From NCBI GenBank assembly GCA_002717625.1, contig PBEF01000015.1:25052-89051 (forward strand): a DNA stretch of 64,000 nucleotides. Reading direction: 5' to 3'. Below are positions 9,404 through 18,817 of the stretch, in pieces. Each line of letters opens with the position of its first letter. The stretch's first letter is position 1. The notes below the pieces were generated by a model. It did not search any database. It was not told where the DNA came from and saw only the letters and a program-made list of their open reading frames with translations. The position numbers and the translations under genes are program-made. The DNA is from Fidelibacterota bacterium. Its GTDB lineage: Bacteria > Fidelibacterota > Marinisomatia > SCGC-AAA003-L08 > D37C17.

Positions 9404-10887
9404 TTATTTAGTATTATTTGGATAATCAAGATTACATCTTGGATATTAATAACGTTATCATTATTAATATCTCCACTCCAAAGTTCTTGATTATTTGCTT
9501 CATAATTATTTAAAATGATATTAATTAATATGATGATATCTAAGACATCTATAACTGAATCTTGATTTATATCACCTAGTATTAGTTCATTTCCTATAAA
9601 AATATTTTGATTGATTGTTTCATGTGGTAAAAAATTTATAGATATCGTGTCTTGTTCATTAATAGAAAAAAGATGTTCTCCCTCTGGAAAGCCTATTATG
9701 AATTCACCATTATTGTTTGAATAATAGGTTTTATTATTTAATAATGATCTAATTGAAGCGTTAGTTAAAGGTATATTGTTGTTGAAATAGATATTCCCGC
9801 TTACCCATCCTGCATTTATTTCATTGAATTCTAATATATATAATCCATTTTGCATATCACTTGCATAAACATAATTGTTGTTTGTAAATGGAAATGCTCC
9901 CCAACATCCATAAAAACCGCTGCCATCATTTTGGGGATATGTATCATAGGCAGCTACTTCTACAGGGTAGCTAGGATTAAATATATCTACAATTTTTAAT
10001 CCTGTTGTATAGTGAGAAATATAAAGAAAGTTATCCTGAATGTGAACATTGTGTGCTAAATTATTTTCTCCTAAATATTCACTTAATAATGTGATATTGT
10101 CTAAACTAGAAATATCCCATATTTTAATTGTCATATTATCGGTTTCTTCAGTTGTTACTAATATATCTTCAGTATCATTTAACCATGCATTATGTGCATA
10201 TCCTTCACAAGGGATAGTCGCGAGTTGAATAATATTATCTAAGTTATTTATATCATAAATTCCAAATTGGTTGCTCCATCCTTCTGATACATATGCTATA
10301 TTGTTTCTAGTATATATATCATGACAGTTTGCTGCTAAGCTACCAAATGTTCCACTGTAAACTGGTGAAGATGGATTAGGGTTTAAGTTAGCTATATGAA
10401 TATTATCTCCAGTTTGATGCTCAATAAATACATATCCTGATGAGTCAATCCAAAGATTATGAGATTGTGCTATATAGTTATAAGTTTCTAATTGTATTGG
10501 AGGATTATAGGGTAATGGTGATAAATCAACAATTTGCATTCCTACATCGCCTCCATACATTTCATTAACTATATATAAGTAATCACCAAAAGTTTTATAA
10601 TCTCTATGAAAGTAATAATCTCCAGTTGAAGGCCCAATAATATTAGCTACTTCATTATAAGTATTAGAATTTGATGAAATATCAATGATTGAAGTCCCAT
10701 ATTGATAGCCTACAATTGCATATTCTATACCAGTTTCATCTGTATATCCCCATACATCTGATACTCCAAAATTATTTGATGCATTTTCAAATTCAATATT
10801 ATGAATTAAATCAACATTGTAATTAATGGTTTGACAGATAATAAAATGCAGTAAAAATAATATGATCGATATTAATCTAACAGTCCC
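9400..10887 (-). CDS. LVIVD-repeat / choice-of-anchor-B-like protein with C-terminal dockerin-like module; N-terminus extends beyond listed ATG
   Basis: LVIVD-type repeats (LKIVDIFNPSYPVEVA), C-terminal GDINQDSVIDVLDII...GDINNDNVINIQDVI. Frame stays open upstream of 10560 and encodes a signal peptide (SIILFLLHFIICQ), without ATG/GTG/TTG. The 5' end is approximate. Confidence 0.75.
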   Translation of the reverse strand, partial: GTVRLISIILFLLHFIICQTINYNVDLIHNIEFENASNNFGVSDVWGYTDETGIEYAIVGYQYGTSIIDISSNSNTYNEVANIIGPSTGDYYFHRDYKTFGDYLYIVNEMYGGDVGMQIVDLSPLPYNPPIQLETYNYIAQSHNLWIDSSGYVFIEHQTGDNIHIANLNPNPSSPVYSGTFGSLAANCHDIYTRNNIAYVSEGWSNQFGIYDINNLDNIIQLATIPCEGYAHNAWLNDTEDILVTTEETDNMTIKIWDISSLDNITLLSEYLGENNLAHNVHIQDNFLYISHYTTGLKIVDIFNPSYPVEVAAYDTYPQNDGSGFYGCWGAFPFTNNNYVYASDMQNGLYILEFNEINAGWVSGNIYFNNNIPLTNASIRSLLNNKTYYSNNNGEFIIGFPEGEHLFSINEQDTISINFLPHETINQNIFIGNELILGDINQDSVIDVLDIIILINIILNNYEANNQELWSGDINNDNVINIQDVILIIQIILNN

Positions 10888-11945
10888 TCCAATGCTGGAA
10901 TAATTTGTTCATCTACTTTTCTAATATCTTTTCTCATTTTTTTCTTATATTCTTTGGTTGTAGTAGATGAATCTTCATCATAATCTAGAGATAATCTATA
11001 ATAATCTTTAGCAGATGAATATAGATTTTTTACAGCCTCAGATCTTTCTAAATTAAGTTCAGTAAGATCATTATTTTTTTCATCAGCTCCTAGATATTCA
11101 ATGATTTCGTTGTAAGATTTATCGGCTTGTTGATTAAAGCATGCAGCTATATTAAAAGCTAGTTCTGATAATTTTGCCATTGATACATTGGGATCTTCTT
11201 CCATTTCAAGAAATAAAGGTTCTCCTATTTTAATAGCTTGTTTGCAATCATCGTTATCCATATAGATTAAAAATAATTCATTCTTTGCTATAATATTTAC
11301 ATTATCATCAGATAAATTTTCAAAAATAGCTAGAGCTTCTTCAGCTTGTCCATTTTTTCTTAAGTATTGGGCTTTATTGATTTTTAAATCTAGCATAACA
11401 TTTGCATCTGTTGTTTTGTTTAGTGCCTCATTAATAAATTCTAAAGCCTTATCAATTTCTTGGTTATTAAAATATATCTCTGAGATTGCACTATAACATT
11501 TTCCTGTTAATTTAGAATCTAATTCACTTGCTATTTTGAAATGTTCAATAGCATCTTCATATTTTCTACTTGTATTGGCATCTACGCCATAATTGAACCA
11601 ATTATAAGCTTCTCTTTCAATTGCTTGATGTACAGTTCTAATCCATTGATCTTTACCAACTCTATATGGATTTTCAATTTTTTTATCAGGTCTTTCTTTT
11701 GCTTTAAGAAACATTCGTCCAGCTTCTAGAGGTTTTTTTTGTTTTCTATAAATATATTGTCCCATAAAGAATGGGATATATGAGTTGTTAGGCTCTACAT
11801 CTAATGCTAATAGACAAAATTCTTCTCCCTTATTAAGATTTTTTTCTACTTTTACATATGTTTTACAAGATGTAAACTCCATGCTACGTGAATAAGATAA
11901 AGTTATTAGAATAGTTAAAATTATAATATAATATTTTTTATTCAT
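10872..11945 (-). CDS. TPR-repeat protein with signal peptide
   Basis: Helical repeats (DAIEHFKIASELDSKLTGKCYSAISEIYFNNQEIDKALEFINEAL); MNKKYYIIILTILITLSYS signal peptide, internal ATG preferred over 11978. Confidence 0.75.
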   Translation of the reverse strand: MNKKYYIIILTILITLSYSRSMEFTSCKTYVKVEKNLNKGEEFCLLALDVEPNNSYIPFFMGQYIYRKQKKPLEAGRMFLKAKERPDKKIENPYRVGKDQWIRTVHQAIEREAYNWFNYGVDANTSRKYEDAIEHFKIASELDSKLTGKCYSAISEIYFNNQEIDKALEFINEALNKTTDANVMLDLKINKAQYLRKNGQAEEALAIFENLSDDNVNIIAKNELFLIYMDNDDCKQAIKIGEPLFLEMEEDPNVSMAKLSELAFNIAACFNQQADKSYNEIIEYLGADEKNNDLTELNLERSEAVKNLYSSAKDYYRLSLDYDEDSSTTTKEYKKKMRKDIRKVDEQIIPALEGLLD

Positions 11946-12006
11946 TGTTAGCGATTCCCCTATGTTTATTACTATCAAAGTTAATCTTTTTTATGTAAAT
12001 TGAATA

Positions 12007-13224
12007 ATGGATTTTTTATTTAAAATATGGTCACTTTTAATTGAAATATCTCCTTTTCTATTATTCGGTTTTTTATTTTCTGGAATTTTATCTGTAGCAT
12101 TATCAGTAGAAACTGTTGCAAAATATTTAGGTGGAAAAGGAATTAAATCTATTTTTTTAGCTTCATTATTTGGAATTCCATTGCCATTGTGTTCTTGTGG
12201 CGTTATTCCTGTATTTAGTTATTTAAAAAAACATGGTGCCAGTAAAGCCTCCACAACATCTTTCCTTACATCTACTCCACAAACAGGAATAGATAGTATA
12301 ATGGTAACTTATGGTTTGTTGGGTCCTGTTTTTGCTATATATAGACCTGTTATTGCGTTTATATCTGGGATTATAGGAGGAACTTTAGTTTCAGTTTTAG
12401 ATAAAGAGGAAAGTCTTAAGGAAGATTTTTCATCTTGCAGTGATGATTGCTGTGATGAAGAAGGATCTGTCATTTGGAGAATTTTTGATTATGGATTTAT
12501 CAAATTAGCTCAAGATATTGCTCAGCCATTAATAATAGGAATAGTTGTAGCGGCATTAATATTCTTTTTTATCCCTCCTAATTATTTTCAATCTATAGGT
12601 ACTGGAATTATAGGGATGCTTATTATGTTGGTTCTAGGATTACCTAGTTATATATGTGCTACAGCTTCTATCCCGATGGCATTGGCTTTGCATGTTCAGG
12701 GTGGATTTTCAATGGGTTCACTTATGGTTTTTCTTATGTGTGGTCCAGCGACTAATATTGCTACAATTTCTGTTTCACTGAAACAAATTGGGAAAAAATC
12801 AACTTTAATTTATATTGCTTCTATTGTTCTATGTTCTATTTTATCAGGTTTATTGTTTGATGTGATGTTTCCAGGTTTAACTATTCAAGATTCTCTTTCT
12901 TCATCTTCCCATATGATTCCACATTCAGTTGGTGTTTTATCAGCTTGGGCTTTAGTTATTATACTTTTAAATTCTATTCGATTAAATTATTTTTCTTCTT
13001 CAATAAAAAATATTGAACAGAGTTCAAATGCAGTTTTATTTATAAAAGGCATGAAATGTAATAGTTGTGTATCTTCTATTAAAAAAACAGTTAATCAGCT
13101 GCCTGGTATTAAGGTGGTAGATTTAGATTTAAAATCTGGAAGAATAGAAGTTGATTGTAATTCTGAAGATTTACCTTTAATTAAAAAATCAATTATTGAT
13201 CTTGGTTTTGAAATAGCAGAATGA
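12007..13224 (+). CDS. YraQ/ArsP-like (DUF318) permease with C-terminal HMA domain
   Basis: FGIPLPLCSCGVIPV, TSFLTSTPQTGIDSI permease motifs; C-terminal FIKGMKCNSCVSSIKK HMA metal-binding motif. TGA stop overlaps the next ATG. Confidence 0.85.
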   Translation: MDFLFKIWSLLIEISPFLLFGFLFSGILSVALSVETVAKYLGGKGIKSIFLASLFGIPLPLCSCGVIPVFSYLKKHGASKASTTSFLTSTPQTGIDSIMVTYGLLGPVFAIYRPVIAFISGIIGGTLVSVLDKEESLKEDFSSCSDDCCDEEGSVIWRIFDYGFIKLAQDIAQPLIIGIVVAALIFFFIPPNYFQSIGTGIIGMLIMLVLGLPSYICATASIPMALALHVQGGFSMGSLMVFLMCGPATNIATISVSLKQIGKKSTLIYIASIVLCSILSGLLFDVMFPGLTIQDSLSSSSHMIPHSVGVLSAWALVIILLNSIRLNYFSSSIKNIEQSSNAVLFIKGMKCNSCVSSIKKTVNQLPGIKVVDLDLKSGRIEVDCNSEDLPLIKKSIIDLGFEIAE

Positions 13225-14363
13225 ATCATATAAAATATATTATAATATCAATTCTTTTGTTTGCATCACTTTATTCTCAGTGAGCCATGTGAGCTAATCC
13301 TTCGCTACCAGTTGGTGGCTCAGATACAGGTATAGGTTTAGGGTCTGGTGAAATTATGGTTTTTGGAGATGTTGCTTATCAGTATTTTGATTGGTGGCAT
13401 GAAATGATTCCTGAGGCAATAGATATTAATGGAAATCAAGAAGATTTTAATCATTATGGTCTATTTAAGAATAAAGCTATTAATTTAGGCCTTACTGTTG
13501 GCCTAAATGATTATTGGAATATCACTATTTCTCAAATGATTAGTGAAAGATGTATGGAATGGGAAGGCCCTGTAGATGAAGATGGAAACTCTTTGACTGT
13601 TCATCATAGAACAGAGTGTAGTTCTAGTGATTTTTTTGACGATGAAAAAAGAATTGCGTTTGGAGGCTATTTAGGTGATGCTAGAATAAATTTTAGATAT
13701 CTCTTGTTTAATCAAGCTAAAGGGCCTGGGCCTAGATTTTTTTTAGGTATAGGCTTTGATATACCTAGTCCAAATGTTATTACAGAATCACCATGGAAAA
13801 AGATAGATATTACTCCTGATGATGGTATTGATAATCCTGTTTATACTCCGCATAGACATTTTTATTTAAGTGATGGTGCTTATAAAATGAATTTGGAACT
13901 TCAATTTTTTAAAAAAAGAATGCAGTATCCTGTATTTTGGGGAGGAACTTTGTCTGGTAATTTCCCTTTAAATGATAGCAGATATGGTTTTTCTCCTTCT
14001 CCAAGATATCAATTGTCTTTACTTGCCATGTCTAGTTCATTGCCGTTTAAAAAAATTAAATTAGGAAAATTATCTATATCTTCAGTTGGATTTACATTTA
14101 CTGTTGCTCATGCTGGGAGGTCTAAATGGGAAGGATTAGGAGATACTCCTAATTCTAAATCAATTTTATATGTTCCTGGGATTAATGTTTTATTTGGATT
14201 AGAGGGCGGAGGAGGGTTTGGCCTTAATTTGACTAGGGGTTTTGAATATTATTTTAATGAAAATGAATCTGACATTGAAGAAAAAACTAAAATCTATGGT
14301 ATTAGTTTAAGTTATAGAAAGGTTCTAGATAAAGTAATTGATAAATTGTATTGGGGAAAATAA
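13221..14363 (+). CDS. Candidate selenoprotein: outer-membrane-type protein with UxxU motif after the signal peptide (two in-frame TGA)
   Basis: ATG at 13221 overlaps the upstream stop (ATGA) and is in frame with the 335-aa ORF at 13356: MNHIKYIIISILLFASLYSQ-TGA-A-M-TGA-ANPSLPVGGSDTGIGLGSGEIMVFGDVAYQY...; ends TAA. Confidence 0.65.
13281..13322 (+). promoter_or_regulatory. Possible SECIS-like hairpin at the in-frame TGA codons
   Basis: TGAGCCA (13281-13287) pairs with TGGCTCA (13316-13322); TGAGC (13290-13294) can alternatively pair with GCTCA (13318-13322). Confidence 0.4.
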
Positions 14364-14386
14364 TTAGTTAAATTATAGTATACTTC

Positions 14387-14461
14387 AAAGAGGGAATTCG
14401 GTGTGTATTCCGAAGCTGTCGCGCAACTGTAATTCTTTTTAGATAAGCCAGATACCTCTTT
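14387..14461 (+). ncRNA. Cobalamin riboswitch
   Basis: P1 AAAGAGG (14387-14393)/CCTCTTT (14455-14461); GGGAATTCGGTG...ATTCCGAAGCTGTCGCGCAACTGT...AGCCAGATAC matches the B12-riboswitch core. Confidence 0.93.
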
Positions 14462-14522
14462 AAATTATTTTTTCGCGATAAGAAAAATAATTTTAATAAG
14501 CATTATCGTATAGGAGGTTAAA

Positions 14523-15716
14523 ATGAAATTTATTTTATCAATATTTATTTTGATATCATCAAGCTTATATGCACAGTGTCAGGGAGATTTAAATGATGAT
14601 GGAACAAAAAATGTTGTTGATGTTGTGGTTTTGGTTGATCAAATTTTATCGGGAGATGTAGTATGTTATGAAGAGGATCTTGAGGGCTGTTTAGATCCAG
14701 GGGCTTGCAATTATAATCCTGATGCATTGATTGATAATAATAGTTGTGATTATGAATGTATTACTGAATGTGGTGATGGCGCTTTATCCTGTTCTTGGGT
14801 GTTTGTTGCTAATGAAGGTAATTTTGGTCAAACGAATGGGACTATATCTATGATTGGTGATCAAGGTGAGGTCTATTCAACTGATATTATTGGCCAAACA
14901 GTGCAATCTTTAGAGGTTTATGATGATAAGCTGATAGTTTTAATTAATGGTGATAGTAAGATGAAAATTTACCATATTACGACTTCTGGTTTATCTATGC
15001 CTGGTATTGAAATTAATTTAAATGGTTCTTCTCCAAGAGAAATGGCAATTGTTAATAATAAGGTTTATTTTACAAATTGGAATACTCAAGATGTTAAGGT
15101 ATTTAATTTATTTACATATGCTATAGAATCATCAATTCCTGTAGTTGGTTTACCGGAAGATATTGAATATGATGGGGAATATTTATGGGTTACTATTCCA
15201 CATTCAGATAATTACTTTTCAACAGGGAATATAGTTTATAAAATAGATCCTTTATTAAACCAAATTATTGAAACATTTGATGTTGGTGAGGGTCCTCAGC
15301 AGATTGCAATTAGTGGTGATGAAGTTTTTATATCTAGAACTTTTTATGATAGTAGCTGGCATACATTCCATGGTGCTAGTAAGATTTCTGATAATGAGGT
15401 TGTTATTAATACTTATGGTTCGGGTGCTCCTTGTGGAGGCTCTATCATAAATCATAATTCTAATATGATGCGCTCATCTGGAGGCGGCCTTGCAATTATG
15501 GATAATGAATTAAACTTATTGCCAGTTTCTATTGGAAGCTTTGATCAAAGTCAAGTTTATCATATAGAGAAGATTCAAGGAAAGTTTTGGTTTGCTTTAA
15601 CAGATTATAGCACCTTTAATGAGGTTCATGTCTTAGATGATTCGGGTCAAATTCTTGATGTATATCAGGTTGGGATAACTCCTGGAGATTTTGCTTTTTG
15701 GTCATATAGCGACTAA
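14523..15716 (+). CDS. BtuG-like cobalamin-binding beta-propeller surface protein with N-terminal dockerin-like half-module
   Basis: Signal peptide; GDLNDDGTKNVVDVVVLVDQIL; NEGNFGQTNGTISMI... propeller repeats (YncE/DUF5074-like); directly behind a cobalamin riboswitch with SD GGAGG. Confidence 0.7.
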   Translation: MKFILSIFILISSSLYAQCQGDLNDDGTKNVVDVVVLVDQILSGDVVCYEEDLEGCLDPGACNYNPDALIDNNSCDYECITECGDGALSCSWVFVANEGNFGQTNGTISMIGDQGEVYSTDIIGQTVQSLEVYDDKLIVLINGDSKMKIYHITTSGLSMPGIEINLNGSSPREMAIVNNKVYFTNWNTQDVKVFNLFTYAIESSIPVVGLPEDIEYDGEYLWVTIPHSDNYFSTGNIVYKIDPLLNQIIETFDVGEGPQQIAISGDEVFISRTFYDSSWHTFHGASKISDNEVVINTYGSGAPCGGSIINHNSNMMRSSGGGLAIMDNELNLLPVSIGSFDQSQVYHIEKIQGKFWFALTDYSTFNEVHVLDDSGQILDVYQVGITPGDFAFWSYSD

Positions 15717-15728
15717 TTGTCATATATA

Positions 15729-15745
15729 GATGACATTATGTCATC
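15729..15745. promoter_or_regulatory. Inverted repeat upstream of hsp20
   Basis: GATGACA-TTA-TGTCATC perfect 7-bp arms. Confidence 0.35.
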
Positions 15746-15847
15746 ATAAGTATGAAAAAATGTTAGTATAATTTTATTTTAACCTTTTTGGTATAAGTAT
15801 TGCCTTATTTATTAATGAATTTAATTTTTTAAATAAGGAGAAATAAA

Positions 15848-16282
15848 ATGACACTAATAAAATGGGTTAATAGACCTACATTAATGAATGAAATAGATAG
15901 TATTTTTGATAGTTTATCTGTAGATAGTCCTATTAATTTTTATAACAATAACATTACATGGATTCCTCAGTTTGAGACTCATGAAGATGATAATAGTTAT
16001 CAAATATTTGCAGAGCTACCTGGTGTTTCAAAAAAGAAATTAGATATTGAAATATCAGATGGTTTAATGACTATCTCAGGTGAAAAAGAAAGAGTGAATA
16101 GCAAAGACAATACATCTAACTATTCTGAATTATCTTATGGTAAATTTTCTAGAAGTTTTAGACTTCCAGAGGATATTCTTTCTGATCAAATATCTGCAAA
16201 AATGAAAGATGGTATTTTAGCTGTTTTTGTTCCACGAATGGAGCAGATTAAGCCAGAAACTAAAAAAATAAAAATTAAATAA
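15848..16282 (+). CDS. Small heat shock protein (Hsp20/alpha-crystallin family)
   Basis: AELPGVSKKKLDIEISDGLMTISGEKE, YGKFSRSFRLPEDI, MKDGILAVFVPR. Confidence 0.93.
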   Translation: MTLIKWVNRPTLMNEIDSIFDSLSVDSPINFYNNNITWIPQFETHEDDNSYQIFAELPGVSKKKLDIEISDGLMTISGEKERVNSKDNTSNYSELSYGKFSRSFRLPEDILSDQISAKMKDGILAVFVPRMEQIKPETKKIKIK

Positions 16283-16306
16283 ATTATTTAATTAGTTTGA
16301 AAAAAT

Positions 16307-16342
16307 AAAGCCCTGTATTAAATATTTAATACGGGGCTTTTT
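16307..16342. terminator. Bidirectional intrinsic terminator
   Basis: aaagccctgtatta-aatatt-taatacggggcttttt long inverted repeat between convergent genes. Confidence 0.85.
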
Positions 16343-16667
16343 AATAGATTAAAATAGAGGAATCAATTTGTTCTGCCCAAGCTATTATCCCCCCACTTAA
16401 ATTCTTAACATCAGTGTAGTTGTTGTGTTCTAAATATTCACACACTTTTGCAGATCTTTTACCTGATTTACAATATACAATAATTTGTTTTTTATTATCG
16501 ATTTGAGAAAGACGGTTTGGGATATCATTCATTGGAATGTGGATTGATTTGTCTGAAATTTTAGAGACTAAAACTTCATTTTCTGTTCGAACATCTAGAA
16601 GAATAAAATCTTCATTATTATCTAGCATGTTCTTTAATTCTTGAACGGTTGTTTCTATATTACTCAT
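16341..16667 (-). CDS. Rhodanese-like domain protein
   Basis: LLDVRTENE, IVYCKSGKRSAKV active-site loop. Confidence 0.92.
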   Translation of the reverse strand: MSNIETTVQELKNMLDNNEDFILLDVRTENEVLVSKISDKSIHIPMNDIPNRLSQIDNKKQIIVYCKSGKRSAKVCEYLEHNNYTDVKNLSGGIIAWAEQIDSSILIY

Positions 16668-16682
16668 TTAAGTAATACTGTA

Positions 16683-16874
16683 TTAATGACCCATTGTTTT
16701 TTTCTTTTTCCATAGTGGCACTTTTGCTTTCGCTAACTTTTTTTGCTCACTAGGTTTAAGATAAAAAGTTTTGCTTTTATACTCTTTAAGTATTCCAGCT
16801 TTTTCCCATTTCTTTTTAAACCTTCTTAGGGCTCTTTCAAATGGTTCATCATGTTTAACTTTTACACTTACCAA
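16683..16874 (-). CDS. rpsU: 30S ribosomal protein S21
   Basis: [33 protein letters not shown]. Confidence 0.93.
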   Translation of the reverse strand: MVSVKVKHDEPFERALRRFKKKWEKAGILKEYKSKTFYLKPSEQKKLAKAKVPLWKKKKTMGH

Positions 16875-16914
16875 AATAAACTCCTTTAGTTGTTTCTATC
16901 AGTGCTTTTTTTGT

Positions 16915-16987
<73 letters not shown>

Positions 16988-17032
16988 AAAAAAGCCACAT
17001 AAATTAATATAGAACAGATAAATAACATAATA

Positions 17033-18817
17033 TTATTTATTTTCATACTTTCCAGTCTGTATATCCCATAATTTTTTATACACACTATTATTGCTAATTA
17101 ATAGATCATGATTACCTTGTTCTATAATATTATTTTCTCCTACAACGATAATATTATCTGCATTTCTTACTGTAGAAAGACGATGGGCAATAACAATTGT
17201 TGTTCTATTCTTTGAAATTACATTTAAAGCTTTTTGTATCAATAGTTCAGTTTCATTATCTATTGCAGATGTAGCCTCATCAAATATTAAGATTGGTGGG
17301 TTTTTATATAAAGCTCTAGCAATAGCTAGTCTTTGTTTTTGTCCTACAGATAATTTTTGTCCTCTATCACCTACCAAGGTATCATATCCATTAGGAAGCT
17401 TATTGATAAACTCTTCTGATTGACTTTGTTGTGCAGCCAAGATGAGTCTATCATTATTAAAACTATCAGGAGGATATGCAATATTATCTTTTATAGAGCC
17501 ATCAAACATAAAAATTTCTTGGCTAACATATCCAATATTCTCTCTTAAATTTTCAATATTAATATTATTTATTTTATGGTCTCCAATTATAATTGAACCT
17601 GATTTTGGATCATAAAATCTAAGTAAAAGTTTTATAATTGTTGTTTTACCAGCACCTGTTTGCCCTACAATACCAACCAATGTATGTTTTTTAATTGTAA
17701 AGTTTAACTCATTAAATAAAGGCTTATCAATTTGATAGTTAAATTCAATATTATTAAAGATGATATCTTGATTAAAATCATCAAGATTTACGCTGTTTTT
17801 ATTATTTGTAATGGTATGTTCTGTTTCTAAAAGATCTAAAACTCGTTTTGTAGAGGCCATTGATCTTTCAAATAAGTCAATTGTTTCACTTAAAGTTGTA
17901 AATGGCCACAGGAATCTTTGTGTTAAAAATATTAATATACTATAAGAGCCAACCTCTATTGTTCCATTTAGTGCAAGATAGCTTCCAATTACCATTGTCC
18001 CTAAAAATCCAGATAAAACACCCATTCTAACAACAGGAACAAATGCAGAACTTAATTGTATTGCATGCCTATTTTTTAATCTATATTGATTGCTGAGTTG
18101 ATTAATTCTATCTGATTCAAGTGTCTCTGTCACAAAGCTTTTTATTGTTGCAATTCCTAATAGATTATTAAATATTGTATTATTTAAAGTACCTACAGAA
18201 TTCCTAACTGCAAGATATCTGGGAGAAAGATTTTTTTGAAAGAAAAAAGCAATCAGTAAAATTATAGGTACAGGTAATATCGTAATAGATGCTACAAGTG
18301 GAGAAATATAAAAAAACCATGCTCCAATAGCTACTGTAGATACAACCAGCTGTATTAATGAATTAAAACCATTATCTAAGAATCGTTCAAGTTGATTAAC
18401 ATCATCATTTAGTTTAGCTGTTATATCACCAACTTTTTTATTTTCAAACCAAGATACATCAAGAGTTTGAACATGATTATACGCATCAAGTCTTAGATTA
18501 TGTTCAATTGATTGTGCTAGGTTTCTCCATGTAATGCCATATAAGTATTGAAAAAGTGATTCAAATACCCAAATAAAAAATGTAGCAATAGCAAGGATAG
18601 CAACTTGTGATTGTATACTTTCAAATCCTAGTGAAGCAATTATACTATTTTCTCTTCTAACAACTAAATCAACAGCAACACCCAGTAAAATTTCAGGAGC
18701 AATATCAAATAATTTATTTACTATTGAGTATATTGATGCACGTATAACTTGCCATCTCCATGGCTTTGCATATTGCATTAAGCGTTTAAATGAAGTAATA
18801 GAGTTATTATTTTGCAT
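17033..18817 (-). CDS. ABC transporter ATP-binding/permease protein
   Basis: TM domain plus GQTGAGKTTIIKLL, LSVGQKQRLAIARAL, ILIFDEATSAID. Confidence 0.92.
   Translation of the reverse strand: MQNNNSITSFKRLMQYAKPWRWQVIRASIYSIVNKLFDIAPEILLGVAVDLVVRRENSIIASLGFESIQSQVAILAIATFFIWVFESLFQYLYGITWRNLAQSIEHNLRLDAYNHVQTLDVSWFENKKVGDITAKLNDDVNQLERFLDNGFNSLIQLVVSTVAIGAWFFYISPLVASITILPVPIILLIAFFFQKNLSPRYLAVRNSVGTLNNTIFNNLLGIATIKSFVTETLESDRINQLSNQYRLKNRHAIQLSSAFVPVVRMGVLSGFLGTMVIGSYLALNGTIEVGSYSILIFLTQRFLWPFTTLSETIDLFERSMASTKRVLDLLETEHTITNNKNSVNLDDFNQDIIFNNIEFNYQIDKPLFNELNFTIKKHTLVGIVGQTGAGKTTIIKLLLRFYDPKSGSIIIGDHKINNINIENLRENIGYVSQEIFMFDGSIKDNIAYPPDSFNNDRLILAAQQSQSEEFINKLPNGYDTLVGDRGQKLSVGQKQRLAIARALYKNPPILIFDEATSAIDNETELLIQKALNVISKNRTTIVIAHRLSTVRNADNIIVVGENNIIEQGNHDLLISNNSVYKKLWDIQTGKYENK

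Noticed and set aside
13281-13292. Genome-wide TGA reassignment (e.g. TGA=Gly/Trp) as explanation for the in-frame TGAs
   Set aside because: TGA terminates other genes here (12007-13224 permease, mazG at 27086-27088), and no other long ORF is interrupted by in-frame TGA.
13221-13355. Simple pseudogene explanation for the in-frame TGAs
   Set aside because: Not fully excluded, but the rest of the frame is intact, the start is translationally coupled, and two TGAs at exact CxxC spacing after a signal peptide would be an unlikely random pattern.
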